Positions 1-9,342 of a stretch of 64,000 bases of DNA are shown here, piece after piece. Made by a program: the position numbers and the translations under genes. Location of the stretch: assembly GCA_937862815.1 (NCBI GenBank), contig CALMED010000027.1, positions 1-64,000 of the forward strand, in the 5' to 3' direction. The stretch comes from an uncultured Chitinophagaceae bacterium. Its GTDB lineage: Bacteria; Bacteroidota; Bacteroidia; Chitinophagales; Chitinophagaceae. Each line of letters opens with the position of its first letter. The stretch's first letter is position 1. Under the pieces are notes generated by a model, which was not told where the DNA came from, ran no database searches, and was given only the letters and a program-made list of their open reading frames with translations.

Positions 1-171
1 CGCAGCGAGTAATCCTTAATTGAAAAAAATCTTTAAAAAAGCATGACCGCCAAAAACCCGTTTTGAGCGCAATAAGCGAACCCATGAAAACAGCACACGA
101 AGCGCAGCGAAGTGGGCGCAGGCATGGTTGCTGAAGCCCCCCTCCGGGATCACGAGCGCAGCGAGTAATCC
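1..171. repeat. Direct repeat CGCAGCGAGTAATCC, two copies
   Basis: The 15-mer CGCAGCGAGTAATCC occurs at 1-15 and again at 157-171. A related core, GAAGCGCAGCGAAGTG, lies between them near 100-115. The first copy is cut by the window edge, so the real repeat may be longer. It looks like a short dispersed intergenic repeat; whether it recurs elsewhere in the genome cannot be seen here. Confidence 0.5.
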
Positions 172-632
172 TCTGCTGGCGCAAACACCCCGCTTGTGTC
201 TTCTTCTATTCTTTGATAGCTTTTCATCGTAGCAACATCACCCTTCCTCAAGAAGCAGGGCTCGCATAACAAGAAATGGTTTATTGGTACAGTAGTAAGA
301 GATATGTTTAAGGCAGGATAAACAAATTGAATGGTGTTTTTAAGAACAAATTGTGTCAGGCAAAAGCGGGACGCTTGCGCCAGGATCTCCAGCGTGCCGG
401 GTAATGCCTGCATTATTGTTGAAGTGAACAGCGATAATCGTAGTGCCAGGTACTAAAAAAACAAAAAAGGCAACCCGCTACCTATGCTGGCTTAATGAAC
501 GCATCACGGGGACAAAACGATCATCCAAAAAAGGCTAAAACATTTCATCTATGAATCCGAAAGAACCGGCCCTGCTTACTTAACGCACTTTGACGTTAAG
601 AACCGACACAACCGGCGTAACGTACACCCTTA

Positions 633-672
633 TTTGCACATTTGCACATTTACACATTTGCACATTTGCATT
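633..672. repeat. Octamer tandem repeat TTTGCACA, about 5 copies
   Basis: Five consecutive 8-base units (TTTGCACA, TTTGCACA, TTTACACA, TTTGCACA, TTTGCATT) end two bases from the mutS2 stop codon. It is a simple tandem array with one substitution in the third unit and a degenerate last unit. No coding function is evident. Confidence 0.85.
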
Positions 673-674
673 TA

Positions 675-2786
675 TTACCCTGTTGGCTCCTGCGGCTTTT
701 CTTCCACCGCCACGAGGTCGGTTAACTGCACGGTAATGGGAATGAGCCCCACCTGCACAACCGCCTTCTTTCCCCGTATCTCCCGCACCACCCCCACCTG
801 GCGGTTCTTCAGCAGCTTCACCTGCATGCCGGCCGCAATGGAAGCGCCGGTTTCCAGGTATTTTTCCTGGAATTTTTTATCCTTTTTCTCGGCAACCTGC
901 CGCTGCTTCTGCTGGAACAGCAAGGCCTGCATTTGCTTGATCACCTCGGCCTTATTATCGGTGCGCCGCCATTCCTGCACCAGGGCCTTCAGCTTGCGGT
1001 CCATGTCTTTGAGATAGGTAATCCGCTCTTCTGTAACCCGGTTTTGCTGCCGCAGCAATTCAACCTGTTGCCGGTGTTTCTCCCGGTTCAACACCTGCTC
1101 CGTTTCTTTCTTCAACCGCTCATTTTCCTTCAACAGACGGTTCAGCTCTTTCGACTTCTGCTCCACTTCCCGCAAATCGTGTTCGGCTGTGTGCAACAGT
1201 TTATCGAGCCGGAAATGATCTTCGTCCACCAGCTTACGGGCCCGGTCAATCAGCGACTTGTGCAGACCAATCCGCTCTGCAATGGCGAACGTATAGGAAC
1301 TGCCCGGTTTGCCCAGTATCAGCCGGTAGAGGGGTTGCAGGCTTGTTTCATCAAAACTCATCGCCCCGTTGACAATGCCCGGGGTATGATTGGCCATCAC
1401 TTTCAGGTTGAGGTAATGGGTGGTTACAATGCCCAGCGCGTGCTTCTTCACCAGCTCCTGCAAGATCACTTCCGCAAAAGCCCCGCCCAGGTTGGGATCA
1501 CTGCCGCTGCCCAGCTCATCAATGAAAAACAGGGTACGCCCGTTGGCGGTTTCCATGAAGTGCTTCATGTGCAGCAAGTGGCTGCTGTAGGTACTGAGAT
1601 CATACTCGATGCTCTGGGTGTCGCCAATGTGAATCATCACCTGCCGGAACAAGCCCAACTCCGATTCGGGATGCACCGGCACCAGCAAACCGCTTTGCAC
1701 CATCAGCTGGAGCAAACCCACCGTTTTGAGGGTCACGGTTTTGCCCCCGGCGTTCGGACCAGATATCACCAATATCCGTTGCTTTTCGTCCAGGGTAAGT
1801 GTCGTTGGAATGGTGGCCTTCCCCGCCTTGCGGTTGTACAACAGCAAAAGCGGGTGACGGGCGTCGCGGAGGCGTATCACCGCTTGTTCGCTCACCTGGG
1901 GCATGGTGGCTTCCATGTCGTGGCCCAGGCGGGCCTTGGCCCGGATAAAATCGTATTCACCCAAAATGCGGTGGTAGGTGGTGAGCAAAGAAGCATACAC
2001 CGAGAGGTAACCGGTCAACTCCTTCAAAATCCGGTATACTTCCCGCCGCTCTTCCTGTTCCAGGCTGAAGACTTCATTATTCAGTTCAATGGTCTCTTCG
2101 GGCTCTACAAAAACCGTACGCCGCGAATCACTTTCGCCGTGGAGTATCCCCTTCACCTGTCGCTTCTGCTCGGCAAAAAGGGCTACCACGCGGCGGCCGT
2201 TGAGAAAAGACTCTTCAATATCGGCCACATAACCCTGCTTCTGCAAACGCCGCAGTACTTTTTCAAATTCGCGGCGCAGTTCATTGCGCTTCCGGAACAG
2301 GGACAGACGGATGGCAGCCAGCTCCGGGCTGGCCTCATCTTTCATTACCCCCGATTCATCCAGCACCTCATCGATCAGCTCCGCGATGGCTCTTTCGTAA
2401 TACGTACCTTCAATTACCTGCACCAACGCTGGAAAAGCCAGCCGCCGGTCGGCATCAAACCAGCGGAACACCTGCCGGATCCCTTCTGCCAGCTTCCGCA
2501 CCTGCACCAGTTCTTCCTCCGACAAAACCGCACCCGGAATGGCCAGCAGGCGCAACTCCCGGCTGAGGTTCAACACCGCATCGTTGGGAACTGCCTGTCC
2601 CTGCTGTTGCAGGAGCAGGCTCTCGTAACTCTGCTGCAAGTCCCGCAAAATGAAATCGCGCCTGGTATGGATGCGCAGCTGTTGCGCCTTCTCCCGGGCA
2701 TACTCGGTGCGACAGTGTTGCAACAGCAACTCCTGCACCTTGTTAAACTCCAGCTGGATCACCGCCGATTCGGGGAAAACTTTCAT
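675..2786 (-). CDS. mutS2: MutS2-family ATPase lacking an Smr domain
   Basis: This is a MutS2-type ATPase of 703 residues. The family acts on branched DNA or, in some bacteria, on stalled ribosomes rather than in classical mismatch repair. Visible features are the MutS core, a Walker A GPNAGGKT, a Walker B TLFFIDELGSGSDP, then a long charged coiled coil and a short KOW-like tail. The protein stops right after that tail, so the C-terminal Smr nuclease domain of the Bacillus protein (about 785 residues) is absent. I start it at ATG 2786, 27 codons inside the longest frame, because a TAnnTTTG promoter box lies at 2816-2823, within that extension. The octamer array follows the stop directly. The family call is secure; the cellular role of an Smr-less form is not. 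Confidence 0.93.
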   Translation of the reverse strand: MKVFPESAVIQLEFNKVQELLLQHCRTEYAREKAQQLRIHTRRDFILRDLQQSYESLLLQQQGQAVPNDAVLNLSRELRLLAIPGAVLSEEELVQVRKLAEGIRQVFRWFDADRRLAFPALVQVIEGTYYERAIAELIDEVLDESGVMKDEASPELAAIRLSLFRKRNELRREFEKVLRRLQKQGYVADIEESFLNGRRVVALFAEQKRQVKGILHGESDSRRTVFVEPEETIELNNEVFSLEQEERREVYRILKELTGYLSVYASLLTTYHRILGEYDFIRAKARLGHDMEATMPQVSEQAVIRLRDARHPLLLLYNRKAGKATIPTTLTLDEKQRILVISGPNAGGKTVTLKTVGLLQLMVQSGLLVPVHPESELGLFRQVMIHIGDTQSIEYDLSTYSSHLLHMKHFMETANGRTLFFIDELGSGSDPNLGGAFAEVILQELVKKHALGIVTTHYLNLKVMANHTPGIVNGAMSFDETSLQPLYRLILGKPGSSYTFAIAERIGLHKSLIDRARKLVDEDHFRLDKLLHTAEHDLREVEQKSKELNRLLKENERLKKETEQVLNREKHRQQVELLRQQNRVTEERITYLKDMDRKLKALVQEWRRTDNKAEVIKQMQALLFQQKQRQVAEKKDKKFQEKYLETGASIAAGMQVKLLKNRQVGVVREIRGKKAVVQVGLIPITVQLTDLVAVEEKPQEPTG

Positions 2787-2815
2787 ATCACCTGCGCCGC
2801 TCCCGGCAACGGGCG

Positions 2816-2823
2816 CAAAGGTA
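2816..2823 (-). promoter_or_regulatory. Bacteroidota -7 box of mutS2
   Basis: TACCTTTG on the minus strand matches TAnnTTTG exactly and sits 29 bases before the chosen mutS2 ATG. A clear -33 TTTG is not visible at the expected distance. It supports the short start of mutS2. Confidence 0.55.
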
Positions 2824-2932
2824 ACGCTTCTGCCTGTGGAAACGGCGCCGGCGAAAAGCTTCCACAAACGTTAAAGCCTGCTTAAAAACGAAGATTTACG
2901 TTTTGGCAACAGTTCCCGAACGGGTTTGCGAC

Positions 2933-2940
2933 TACCTTTG
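2933..2940 (+). promoter_or_regulatory. Bacteroidota -7 box of msrA
   Basis: TACCTTTG matches TAnnTTTG and would place the transcript start near 2946-2948, so the first ATG in the msrA frame downstream is at 2967. This argues against the TTG at 2949 as the start. Confidence 0.6.
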
Positions 2941-2966
2941 AAAAGCTATTGTCGAGTGCAAACTGC

Positions 2967-3659
2967 ATGTATATGTGGACAAAACTTTTTCTGAGTTTTT
3001 TGGTTATACCCGGAACGGTGCACTTTTTTTCCTGCACCAACGGGGAAAGTAAAAGCAGAACCATGAATCCAACTTCCACGCTCGCCGGATTCGCCGGCCA
3101 ATCGTTTTCCGATATTACAACCGACACCGCCACCTTCGGCGCCGGTTGTTTCTGGTGCGTGGAAGCCGTATTTCAACAGGTGGAGGGGGTACTTAAAGTA
3201 CGGAGCGGTTATTGCGGCGGACATGTGGTAAACCCCACCTACGAGGAAGTGTGCAGCAAAACCACCGGTCACGCCGAAGTGGTGCAACTGGTATTCGACC
3301 CCGGAATCGTAAGCTACGATGAGTTACTGGAAATTTTCTGGAAAACCCACGACCCCACCACCCTCAACCGGCAGGGCAACGACGTAGGTCCACAGTACCG
3401 GAGTGCCGTTTTCTACCACAACGAGGAACAGCGCCGGAAAGCAACGCACTACAAAAACGAACTGGACAAAAGCGGCGCCTTTAACAACCCCATTGTTACC
3501 ACCATCGAAGCGTATATAAACTACAGCGAGGCGGAAAACTATCATCAGAACTATTACAACCTCAACAAAAACACCAACCCTTACTGCTACTACGTCATCA
3601 AGCCCAAACTTGAAAAATTTGAGCAGGTCTTCAAAAATAAAATGCGGAAAAAAGAATAA
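2967..3659 (+). CDS. msrA: Peptide-methionine (S)-S-oxide reductase, probable lipoprotein
   Basis: MsrA reduces methionine-S-sulfoxide in proteins. The catalytic GCFWC motif appears in GAGCFWCVEAVF, and the conserved YCGG and GHAEVV segments follow, so the enzyme is complete at 230 residues. Ahead of the domain is a hydrophobic leader ending in HFFSC, which looks like a Bacteroidota lipobox; the enzyme is therefore probably anchored on the periplasmic side and repairs envelope proteins. ATG 2967 is chosen because of the promoter box at 2933-2940; ATG 2973 is also possible. It is divergent from mutS2 and convergent with the peptide-binding lipoprotein. No MsrB is fused or adjacent. Confidence 0.93.
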   Translation: MYMWTKLFLSFLVIPGTVHFFSCTNGESKSRTMNPTSTLAGFAGQSFSDITTDTATFGAGCFWCVEAVFQQVEGVLKVRSGYCGGHVVNPTYEEVCSKTTGHAEVVQLVFDPGIVSYDELLEIFWKTHDPTTLNRQGNDVGPQYRSAVFYHNEEQRRKATHYKNELDKSGAFNNPIVTTIEAYINYSEAENYHQNYYNLNKNTNPYCYYVIKPKLEKFEQVFKNKMRKKE

Positions 3660-3673
3660 GCCGGAACGTTGCA

Positions 3674-5344
3674 TTACCGCATCCGCGTGCGCCGCAGTTC
3701 CAGCAGGTTCATTGCATGGGGACGAAACCCTTCCACCCGGGGCTGCACCAGGTGAATAACCATATCATACCACAGGGGCACTACCACGGCATCTTCCAGC
3801 ACCATCCGGTCCATGGCCTGGTACAGGCGGTACCGCAATGAATCATTGGGTTCCCGCGTACTGGCTTCATACAACACATCAAACCGCGGGTTGCGGTAAC
3901 GGGTATAGTTGGGCGGTGAGGGGTTGCGGGAAAAAAAGACACTCAGGTAGTTCTCGGCATCGGGATAGTCGGCTATCCAGCTGGCACGGAAAAACAAGGC
4001 CTGGTTCCTGGCCGTTTGTGTAAGCAGCAGGCTCTTTTGCACCGTTTCCACTTCCACCGTCAAACCTATTTCCTGCAATTCCCGTGCGATGTAACTGCCC
4101 AGGTCGGCATAGATGGGAATGGTGAGTAGCTTGATGGGCGGAACCGGCCTGCCCGGTCCAAAGCCGGCTTTCCGCAGCAGGGCACGGGCTGTATCGGGCC
4201 GGTACGAATAGCCGGGCACCAGCAGGGAGTCGAAACTGGGCAGCCCGGCCGGCACAAAACCGCTTTCCGCCGCAGTACCAATGGAATTGCGGAGGTACAG
4301 CATCATCTTGCGCCGGTCGAAGCCGTAATTGATCGCCTGGCGCACCGCCTTGAGCCGCAGCGGGGATTGACGCACCAGCGGAAGAGTGCTGTCCCACAAA
4401 ATGCCCAGGTATTCGATGTTGAGGTAAGGATGTTTGTTCAGGACAATCTTACCCTCCCAGCCCTTACGTAGCTGCCCGCTTTTATTCAGCACTTCATCCT
4501 TGAACGACGGATCAATATCGTTGATAAAATCCAGCCGCCCCTGCCGGAACTCCATGAACTCGGCGGCTTTACTGTCGAGAAAGGTCACTTTCACACCCCG
4601 CAGATACGGCAACTGTTCTCCCCTTGCATCGGTTTCAAAGTAGCGGTCGTTGCGTTTCAGCAGCAAAACCTGCCCTTCTTCCCAGCGAAAAAAACGGAAA
4701 GGACCAGTACCGCAGGGGTTGCTACGAAAAGCCTGACCGTGGTATTCCACCACTTCGCGGGGCACCACGGAACAGTACACGTTGCTGAGCACACCCAGCA
4801 TCTGCACAAAGGGCCGGACGAGGCGGATGCGGAAAATGCTGTCATTCACCGCTTCAAATCCATTTTCGGGATCCACTCGGTTGATGAAGATCCAGGCACC
4901 CGGACTGGCCGTTTGCGGGCTCATGATGCGCTGAAAGCTGTACACCACATCCTGTGCCGCGAAACGGCGGCCCTTGCCCCCGGGAAAAGCCGGGTGATCA
5001 TGAAACCATACATCTGTCCGCAGTAAAAAATCAATGGTCAGCCGGTCGTCGCTAATGGTCCACGATCGCGCCAGGGAAGGCACCACATGCAACAGGGTAT
5101 CGGTTTCCACCAGGGTATTGTACAACTGGTGAACCGCCCAGATGTTCGACTGGTTGCGGGCAAAGGCCGGGTCAAGGGAACTGATACCACTGGATTCGTT
5201 GTAATGAAAATAATCCGCTTCCCGTTGTTCCGGTGCACTGCACCCCCCGCATACAAGTGACAATACCAGGCAAAAGCCGGCCATCCGCCGCACTACCTGC
5301 GGCCACCACGCAAAGAAAACATTGTTTGATTTAACGAAACGCAT
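3674..5344 (-). CDS. Peptide-type ABC transporter substrate-binding lipoprotein (SBP family 5)
   Basis: This 556-residue protein is a family-5 solute-binding protein of the DppA/OppA type, which captures peptides or similar solutes in the periplasm for an ABC importer. The N-terminus has a hydrophobic segment ending in VCGGC, a plausible lipoprotein site. After it comes the family signature region with SSLDPAFA and QLYNTLVE, and later the typical R-x-AINYGFDR segment. The start may instead be the internal Met at 5281, just before the hydrophobic stretch. No permease or ATPase gene is adjacent; a DppB-like permease lies 49 kb away at 54425-55474. The substrate cannot be told from sequence. Confidence 0.9.
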   Translation of the reverse strand: MRFVKSNNVFFAWWPQVVRRMAGFCLVLSLVCGGCSAPEQREADYFHYNESSGISSLDPAFARNQSNIWAVHQLYNTLVETDTLLHVVPSLARSWTISDDRLTIDFLLRTDVWFHDHPAFPGGKGRRFAAQDVVYSFQRIMSPQTASPGAWIFINRVDPENGFEAVNDSIFRIRLVRPFVQMLGVLSNVYCSVVPREVVEYHGQAFRSNPCGTGPFRFFRWEEGQVLLLKRNDRYFETDARGEQLPYLRGVKVTFLDSKAAEFMEFRQGRLDFINDIDPSFKDEVLNKSGQLRKGWEGKIVLNKHPYLNIEYLGILWDSTLPLVRQSPLRLKAVRQAINYGFDRRKMMLYLRNSIGTAAESGFVPAGLPSFDSLLVPGYSYRPDTARALLRKAGFGPGRPVPPIKLLTIPIYADLGSYIARELQEIGLTVEVETVQKSLLLTQTARNQALFFRASWIADYPDAENYLSVFFSRNPSPPNYTRYRNPRFDVLYEASTREPNDSLRYRLYQAMDRMVLEDAVVVPLWYDMVIHLVQPRVEGFRPHAMNLLELRRTRMR

Positions 5345-5382
5345 GCAGTTAATCCGCTAAATTTAGTGCTAAAATCATTCCC

Positions 5383-7101
5383 GTGAAGTTTCGCCGCATC
5401 ATTGTCCTCTTCTTATTTTCCGCCGGCACGTTGCTGCAACTGTCTGCAACGGCGCAGCTCATGAAAAACCGGGACCAGTTCACCCGCCAGGATACCCTTC
5501 GTGGCACGCTGAGCCGGGAACGCAGCTGGTGGGATGTGGTGATGTACGACCTGCATGTGCAGCCCGATTTCAGCAACTTCACCCTCTCGGGCAGCAACAC
5601 CATCCTGTTTAAAATTGTGCAGAACCCGGCGTCCGTGCTGCAGATTGACCTGCAGGACCCCTTGCAACTCGACAGCGCTTATCTGAACAACGTCCCGGTA
5701 ACGTTCCACCGCGAGGGTAACGTGTGGTGGATCCAGCTTCCCCGGAACAAAATGCCACCTTCGCTGCCGCAGCACCAGTACCCCGGCAAAGGCCCCCTGC
5801 AGGAGCTGCGGTTGTATTACCACGGGGTGCCCCGGCCGGCCCTCACACCGCCCTGGGACGGCGGCGTGGTGTGGCGGAAAGACAAGCAAGGCAACCCGTG
5901 GATCGGGACGGCCTGCCAGGGACTGGGCGCCAGCATGTGGTGGCCCTGCAAGGATCACCAAAGCGATGAACCCGACAGCACCCGCATCCGCATCACGGTG
6001 CCGGATACCCTCTCCAACATCTCCAATGGGCGACTTGAGTCCGTCAGCCCAACGGCAAACGGCCTCCGCACCTGGACCTGGTTTGTGTCGCAACCCATCA
6101 ACAGTTACAACATCACCATGAACGTGGGCAAATACGCTCACTTCCGGGACACCCTGATGGGCGAAAACGGCCAGCTCGACCTGGATTATTACGTAATGGA
6201 ATACAACCTGGAAAAGGCAAAGCGGCAGTTTGAACAGGTGAAGCCGATGCTGCGGGCTTTTGAACACTGGATGGGCCCCTACCCCTTTTATACCGATGGT
6301 TACAAACTGGTAGAAACCTCCTACCTGGGCATGGAACACCAGAGCGCCATCGCTTACGGCAACGACTACACGAACGGGTACAAAGGCCACGACCTCAGCG
6401 GCACCGGCTGGGGCAACAAATGGGATTTCATCATCGTACACGAAAGCGGGCACGAATGGTTTGGCAACAGCATCACCACCCGTGATATTGCCGATATGTG
6501 GGTACACGAAGGATTCACCAACTATTCGGAAACCCTCTTTCTCGATTATCATTACGGCACGGCCGCAGGCAATGCCTATGTACAGGGACTGCGCAGCAAC
6601 ATCGAAAACGACCGGCCCATCATCGGCCCCTATAATGTAAACAAAGAAGGCAGTGGCGATATGTATTACAAGGGAGCCAACCTCCTCCACATGATCCGGC
6701 AGATAGCGGGCGACACGCTGTTCCGGCAACTGCTGCGGGATATGCAGGCACGCTACCGCCATAAAATTGTCACGTCCGCCGAAATTGAACAATTCATCAG
6801 CAGCAGAACGGGCTACGACCTGGGCCGGACCTTCGACCAATACCTGCGCAGCACGCAGATCCCCGTACTGGAGTACCAGCTTACCGGCGAACCGGGTAAC
6901 CAGTTGCTGCAGTACCGTTGGACCAACTGCATAGAGGGCTTCAACATGCCGGTTCGTTTACCCGGCGATACCAGCCGTTACGGTCTCCTGCTGGCCACCA
7001 CCAACTGGCAGCAACTGCGGGTGAACTTCCGGGATGAGGCGGAACTGGAATCGCGGCTCGACCGCAACTTTTATATCGGGTATCAGCGGCGAAAACAATA
7101 A
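5383..7101 (+). CDS. M1-family metallopeptidase, secreted
   Basis: This is a zinc aminopeptidase-like protein of peptidase family M1, 572 residues. The zinc site HESGH (His353, Glu354, His357) is followed 18 residues later by Glu376 in VHEGF, the M1 spacing. A GMEHQ segment replaces the usual GAMEN exopeptidase motif, so strict aminopeptidase specificity is uncertain. The N-terminus (MKFRRIIVLFLFSAGTLLQL) is a signal peptide ending near TAQ, so it works in the periplasm or outside the cell. The start is GTG. It is shorter than full-length M1 enzymes because it lacks the long C-terminal helical domain, as is usual for Bacteroidota M1 proteins. It is divergent from the binding lipoprotein and followed closely by the flippase. 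Confidence 0.92.
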   Translation: MKFRRIIVLFLFSAGTLLQLSATAQLMKNRDQFTRQDTLRGTLSRERSWWDVVMYDLHVQPDFSNFTLSGSNTILFKIVQNPASVLQIDLQDPLQLDSAYLNNVPVTFHREGNVWWIQLPRNKMPPSLPQHQYPGKGPLQELRLYYHGVPRPALTPPWDGGVVWRKDKQGNPWIGTACQGLGASMWWPCKDHQSDEPDSTRIRITVPDTLSNISNGRLESVSPTANGLRTWTWFVSQPINSYNITMNVGKYAHFRDTLMGENGQLDLDYYVMEYNLEKAKRQFEQVKPMLRAFEHWMGPYPFYTDGYKLVETSYLGMEHQSAIAYGNDYTNGYKGHDLSGTGWGNKWDFIIVHESGHEWFGNSITTRDIADMWVHEGFTNYSETLFLDYHYGTAAGNAYVQGLRSNIENDRPIIGPYNVNKEGSGDMYYKGANLLHMIRQIAGDTLFRQLLRDMQARYRHKIVTSAEIEQFISSRTGYDLGRTFDQYLRSTQIPVLEYQLTGEPGNQLLQYRWTNCIEGFNMPVRLPGDTSRYGLLLATTNWQQLRVNFRDEAELESRLDRNFYIGYQRRKQ

Positions 7102-7113
7102 CTTAGCCCGCTT

Positions 7114-8631
7114 ATGGGACAAATCAGGAAACAGGCCATCCTTTCCAGCGCTGTGATCTATACCGGCTTCCTGGTTGGTTTTGTCAACACCTGGTTCTTC
7201 ATCCGCAGCGGCAACCAAACATTCACACCGGCTGAATACGGCCTCACCCGTCTCTTTTTCGATGTGGGACAGCTGATGTACGCCGTAGCTTCCTTTGGCG
7301 TCATCTCGGTATTGTACAAATTCTTCCCGTATTACAAAGACAACCTGCCCCGCAAAGACAACGACCTGTACACCTGGACGCTGTTGTTTCCGATGCTGGG
7401 CTTTGTACTGGTGCTGGCCGGTGGGCTCTTGTTTGAACCCCTCATCGTACGCAAATTCAGCGAACGCTCCGAACTCTTCGTGACCTACTACCACTGGGTA
7501 TTTGTTTTCGGGCTGGGCATCCTGCTGTTCACCATCCTGGAAGGTTTCTCCTGGACCTTCCAGCGGCCGGTCTTTCCCAACTTCCTGCGGGAGACCGGGC
7601 TCCGGTTGCTGACGCTGCTGCTGATTGCGCTGTACCTCTTCAACCTCATCAGCTTCGACCGGTTCATCAAACTCTTTTCCTTCCAGTTCCTGGCCATTGC
7701 GGTTATCCTGGGAATCAGCCTGCGCCTGCAGGGCAACTGGCCCCTCACCCTGCGGGTTAGCCGGGTTACGCAGAAATTTAAATTCAAAATGACCACCCTC
7801 GCCGGGTATGTGTATGGCGGATCCATCATTCTGATCCTCTCGCAGGTGGCCGACAGCATCATCATTGCCAGTGTAAGCGAAAGGGGCATTCATGATGCAG
7901 GCGTTTTTAACCTGGCCACCTACATCGCCAACCTCATCCAGGTACCACAGCGCAGCATAGTGGCCGTTACCATTCCGTTGCTCTCCATCGCATGGAAGCA
8001 AAAAAACATAGCCGAAATCAGCCGCCTCTACCACCGCAGCTCCATCAACCTGTTGTTGCTGGGTCTTTTTATCTTCCTGGGTATCTGGCTCAACATTGCA
8101 GACGCCTTCCGCTTATTGAATATACAGGCGGAATACGAGGCGGGCATTCTTGTGGTATTCATCCTCGGCATCACCAAGCTGATTGATGCGGGCACGGGTG
8201 TAAACGGACAGATCATCGCCACTTCCATCCACTGGCGGTTTGAATTTCTCACCGGTGTGTTCCTGGTACTGCTTATTCTCCCCCTCAACTATTTTCTGGT
8301 GAAGGAGATGGGCATTACCGGCAGTGCCTGGGCCAACCTGCTCTCCTTTACGTTGTATAACCTTGTGCGCTATCTCTTTTTATGGAAACGGTACCACCTG
8401 CAACCTTTCAACCGCAACACACTGTACAGCCTGCTGTTGGCCGCGGTCTGCTACATGGCTTGCTACTATGGATTCCGGGGACTGGAAGGATGGTCAGGAA
8501 TTTTCCTGCGCAGTTCGGTATTTGCCGGATTGTTTATCGCAGGTGTTTACCTCCTGCAGCTGACACCCGATGCCCGGCCCCTGGCCCATGCGTTGAAAGA
8601 CCGGCTGGGTATACGCAGAAAAGATCAGTGA
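7114..8631 (+). CDS. Polysaccharide flippase (Wzx/MOP superfamily)
   Basis: A 505-residue integral membrane protein with about 14 predicted transmembrane stretches and the pattern of the MOP exporter superfamily (Wzx/oligosaccharide flippases). Such proteins move lipid-linked sugars across the inner membrane. It starts only 12 bases after the M1 peptidase gene, so the two may be cotranscribed, although no functional link is obvious. Its stop codon overlaps the end of hisA by 7 bases in a tail-to-tail arrangement. No glycosyltransferases are adjacent, so the transported glycan cannot be inferred. Confidence 0.85.
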   Translation: MGQIRKQAILSSAVIYTGFLVGFVNTWFFIRSGNQTFTPAEYGLTRLFFDVGQLMYAVASFGVISVLYKFFPYYKDNLPRKDNDLYTWTLLFPMLGFVLVLAGGLLFEPLIVRKFSERSELFVTYYHWVFVFGLGILLFTILEGFSWTFQRPVFPNFLRETGLRLLTLLLIALYLFNLISFDRFIKLFSFQFLAIAVILGISLRLQGNWPLTLRVSRVTQKFKFKMTTLAGYVYGGSIILILSQVADSIIIASVSERGIHDAGVFNLATYIANLIQVPQRSIVAVTIPLLSIAWKQKNIAEISRLYHRSSINLLLLGLFIFLGIWLNIADAFRLLNIQAEYEAGILVVFILGITKLIDAGTGVNGQIIATSIHWRFEFLTGVFLVLLILPLNYFLVKEMGITGSAWANLLSFTLYNLVRYLFLWKRYHLQPFNRNTLYSLLLAAVCYMACYYGFRGLEGWSGIFLRSSVFAGLFIAGVYLLQLTPDARPLAHALKDRLGIRRKDQ

Positions 8632-9341
8632 TAGCGTTGCAGGTCGCTTAACGAAAAGCGGTTTTCATAGATCGCCTTCCCAACAATGGCGCCGCTGCAG
8701 CCAATGGCCTGCAGATCATCGAGGTCCTGCAGCGAACTCACCCCGCCGCTGGCAATGAAAAACAGTTCCGGAAAGGCTTCCCGTATTTTGCGGTACAAAT
8801 CAAGGGCGGGCCCCTCCAGCCGGCCGTCCTTACCCACATCGGTGCAAAATACCTGCTGCACGCCAAGGGCGATCTGTTCTTCCAGAAAACGGAAAATTGA
8901 AATATCGGTAGTTTCCAGCCAGCCGCTAACGGCCATCTTTTCCTCCCGCACATCGGCACCCAGCAGAAAGCGCTCGGGGCCATAGTGGCGCAGCCACTGG
9001 TGAAATACTCCGGGCGCCTTTACGGCCATGCTGCCCACCGTGGCATAGGCCGCACCGGAGTTGAATACGATCCGCAGATCGTCGTCTTGCTTGATGCCGC
9101 CTCCGAAGTCAATGGTGAGCGAGGTCTTTGAGGCGATCGTTTCGAGTACATTCCAGTTCTTCACCGCACCGGCCTTTGCACCGTCCAGGTCCACCAGGTG
9201 CAGCCGCTGCAGACCGGCATCTTCAAACTGAAGGGCTACTTCCAGCGGGTTTTCATTGTAGATTTTCTTACGGCCGTAATCACCCTCGGTGAGGCGCACA
9301 CATTTTCCTTCTATGATATCAATGGCGGGTATGATCTGCAT
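8625..9341 (-). CDS. hisA: HisA, ProFAR isomerase
   Basis: HisA catalyses the Amadori rearrangement of ProFAR to PRFAR in histidine synthesis. The 238-residue TIM barrel carries the N-terminal catalytic Asp in IPAIDII and the second one in CTDVGKDG, and phosphate-binding glycines in GGGIKQ and ASGGVSS. The gene starts 1 base after the hisH stop, so hisH-hisA form a cotranscribed pair. The expected hisF and hisIE do not follow; the next gene downstream is the convergent flippase. Confidence 0.96.
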   Translation of the reverse strand: MQIIPAIDIIEGKCVRLTEGDYGRKKIYNENPLEVALQFEDAGLQRLHLVDLDGAKAGAVKNWNVLETIASKTSLTIDFGGGIKQDDDLRIVFNSGAAYATVGSMAVKAPGVFHQWLRHYGPERFLLGADVREEKMAVSGWLETTDISIFRFLEEQIALGVQQVFCTDVGKDGRLEGPALDLYRKIREAFPELFFIASGGVSSLQDLDDLQAIGCSGAIVGKAIYENRFSLSDLQRYH

Positions 9342-9342
9342 A

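Larger units (their letters stand above)
1..674. other. Intergenic region without a convincing gene
   Basis: No supportable gene is visible in this 674-base stretch. It holds a 15-base direct repeat (1-15 and 157-171), a small inverted repeat CTTAACG/CGTTAAG at 579-600, and an octamer array at 633-672. An open frame on the minus strand (150-413) has no recognisable domain and runs into the direct repeat, so I do not call it. The gene to the left lies outside the window. Confidence 0.6.

Noticed and set aside
150..413. 87-codon minus-strand frame near the left edge
   Set aside because: No domain, no promoter, and it ends within the 15-base direct repeat; I treat it as chance.
933..2885. 650-codon open frame on the plus strand across mutS2
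   Set aside because: It is antisense to a clear MutS2 gene; the composition is low-complexity His/Gln-rich and no domain is visible. Long antisense frames are common in GC-rich codon usage.
5413..6840. 475-codon frame antisense to the M1 peptidase
   Set aside because: No recognisable domain; the plus strand has the HExxH-x18-E zinc site.
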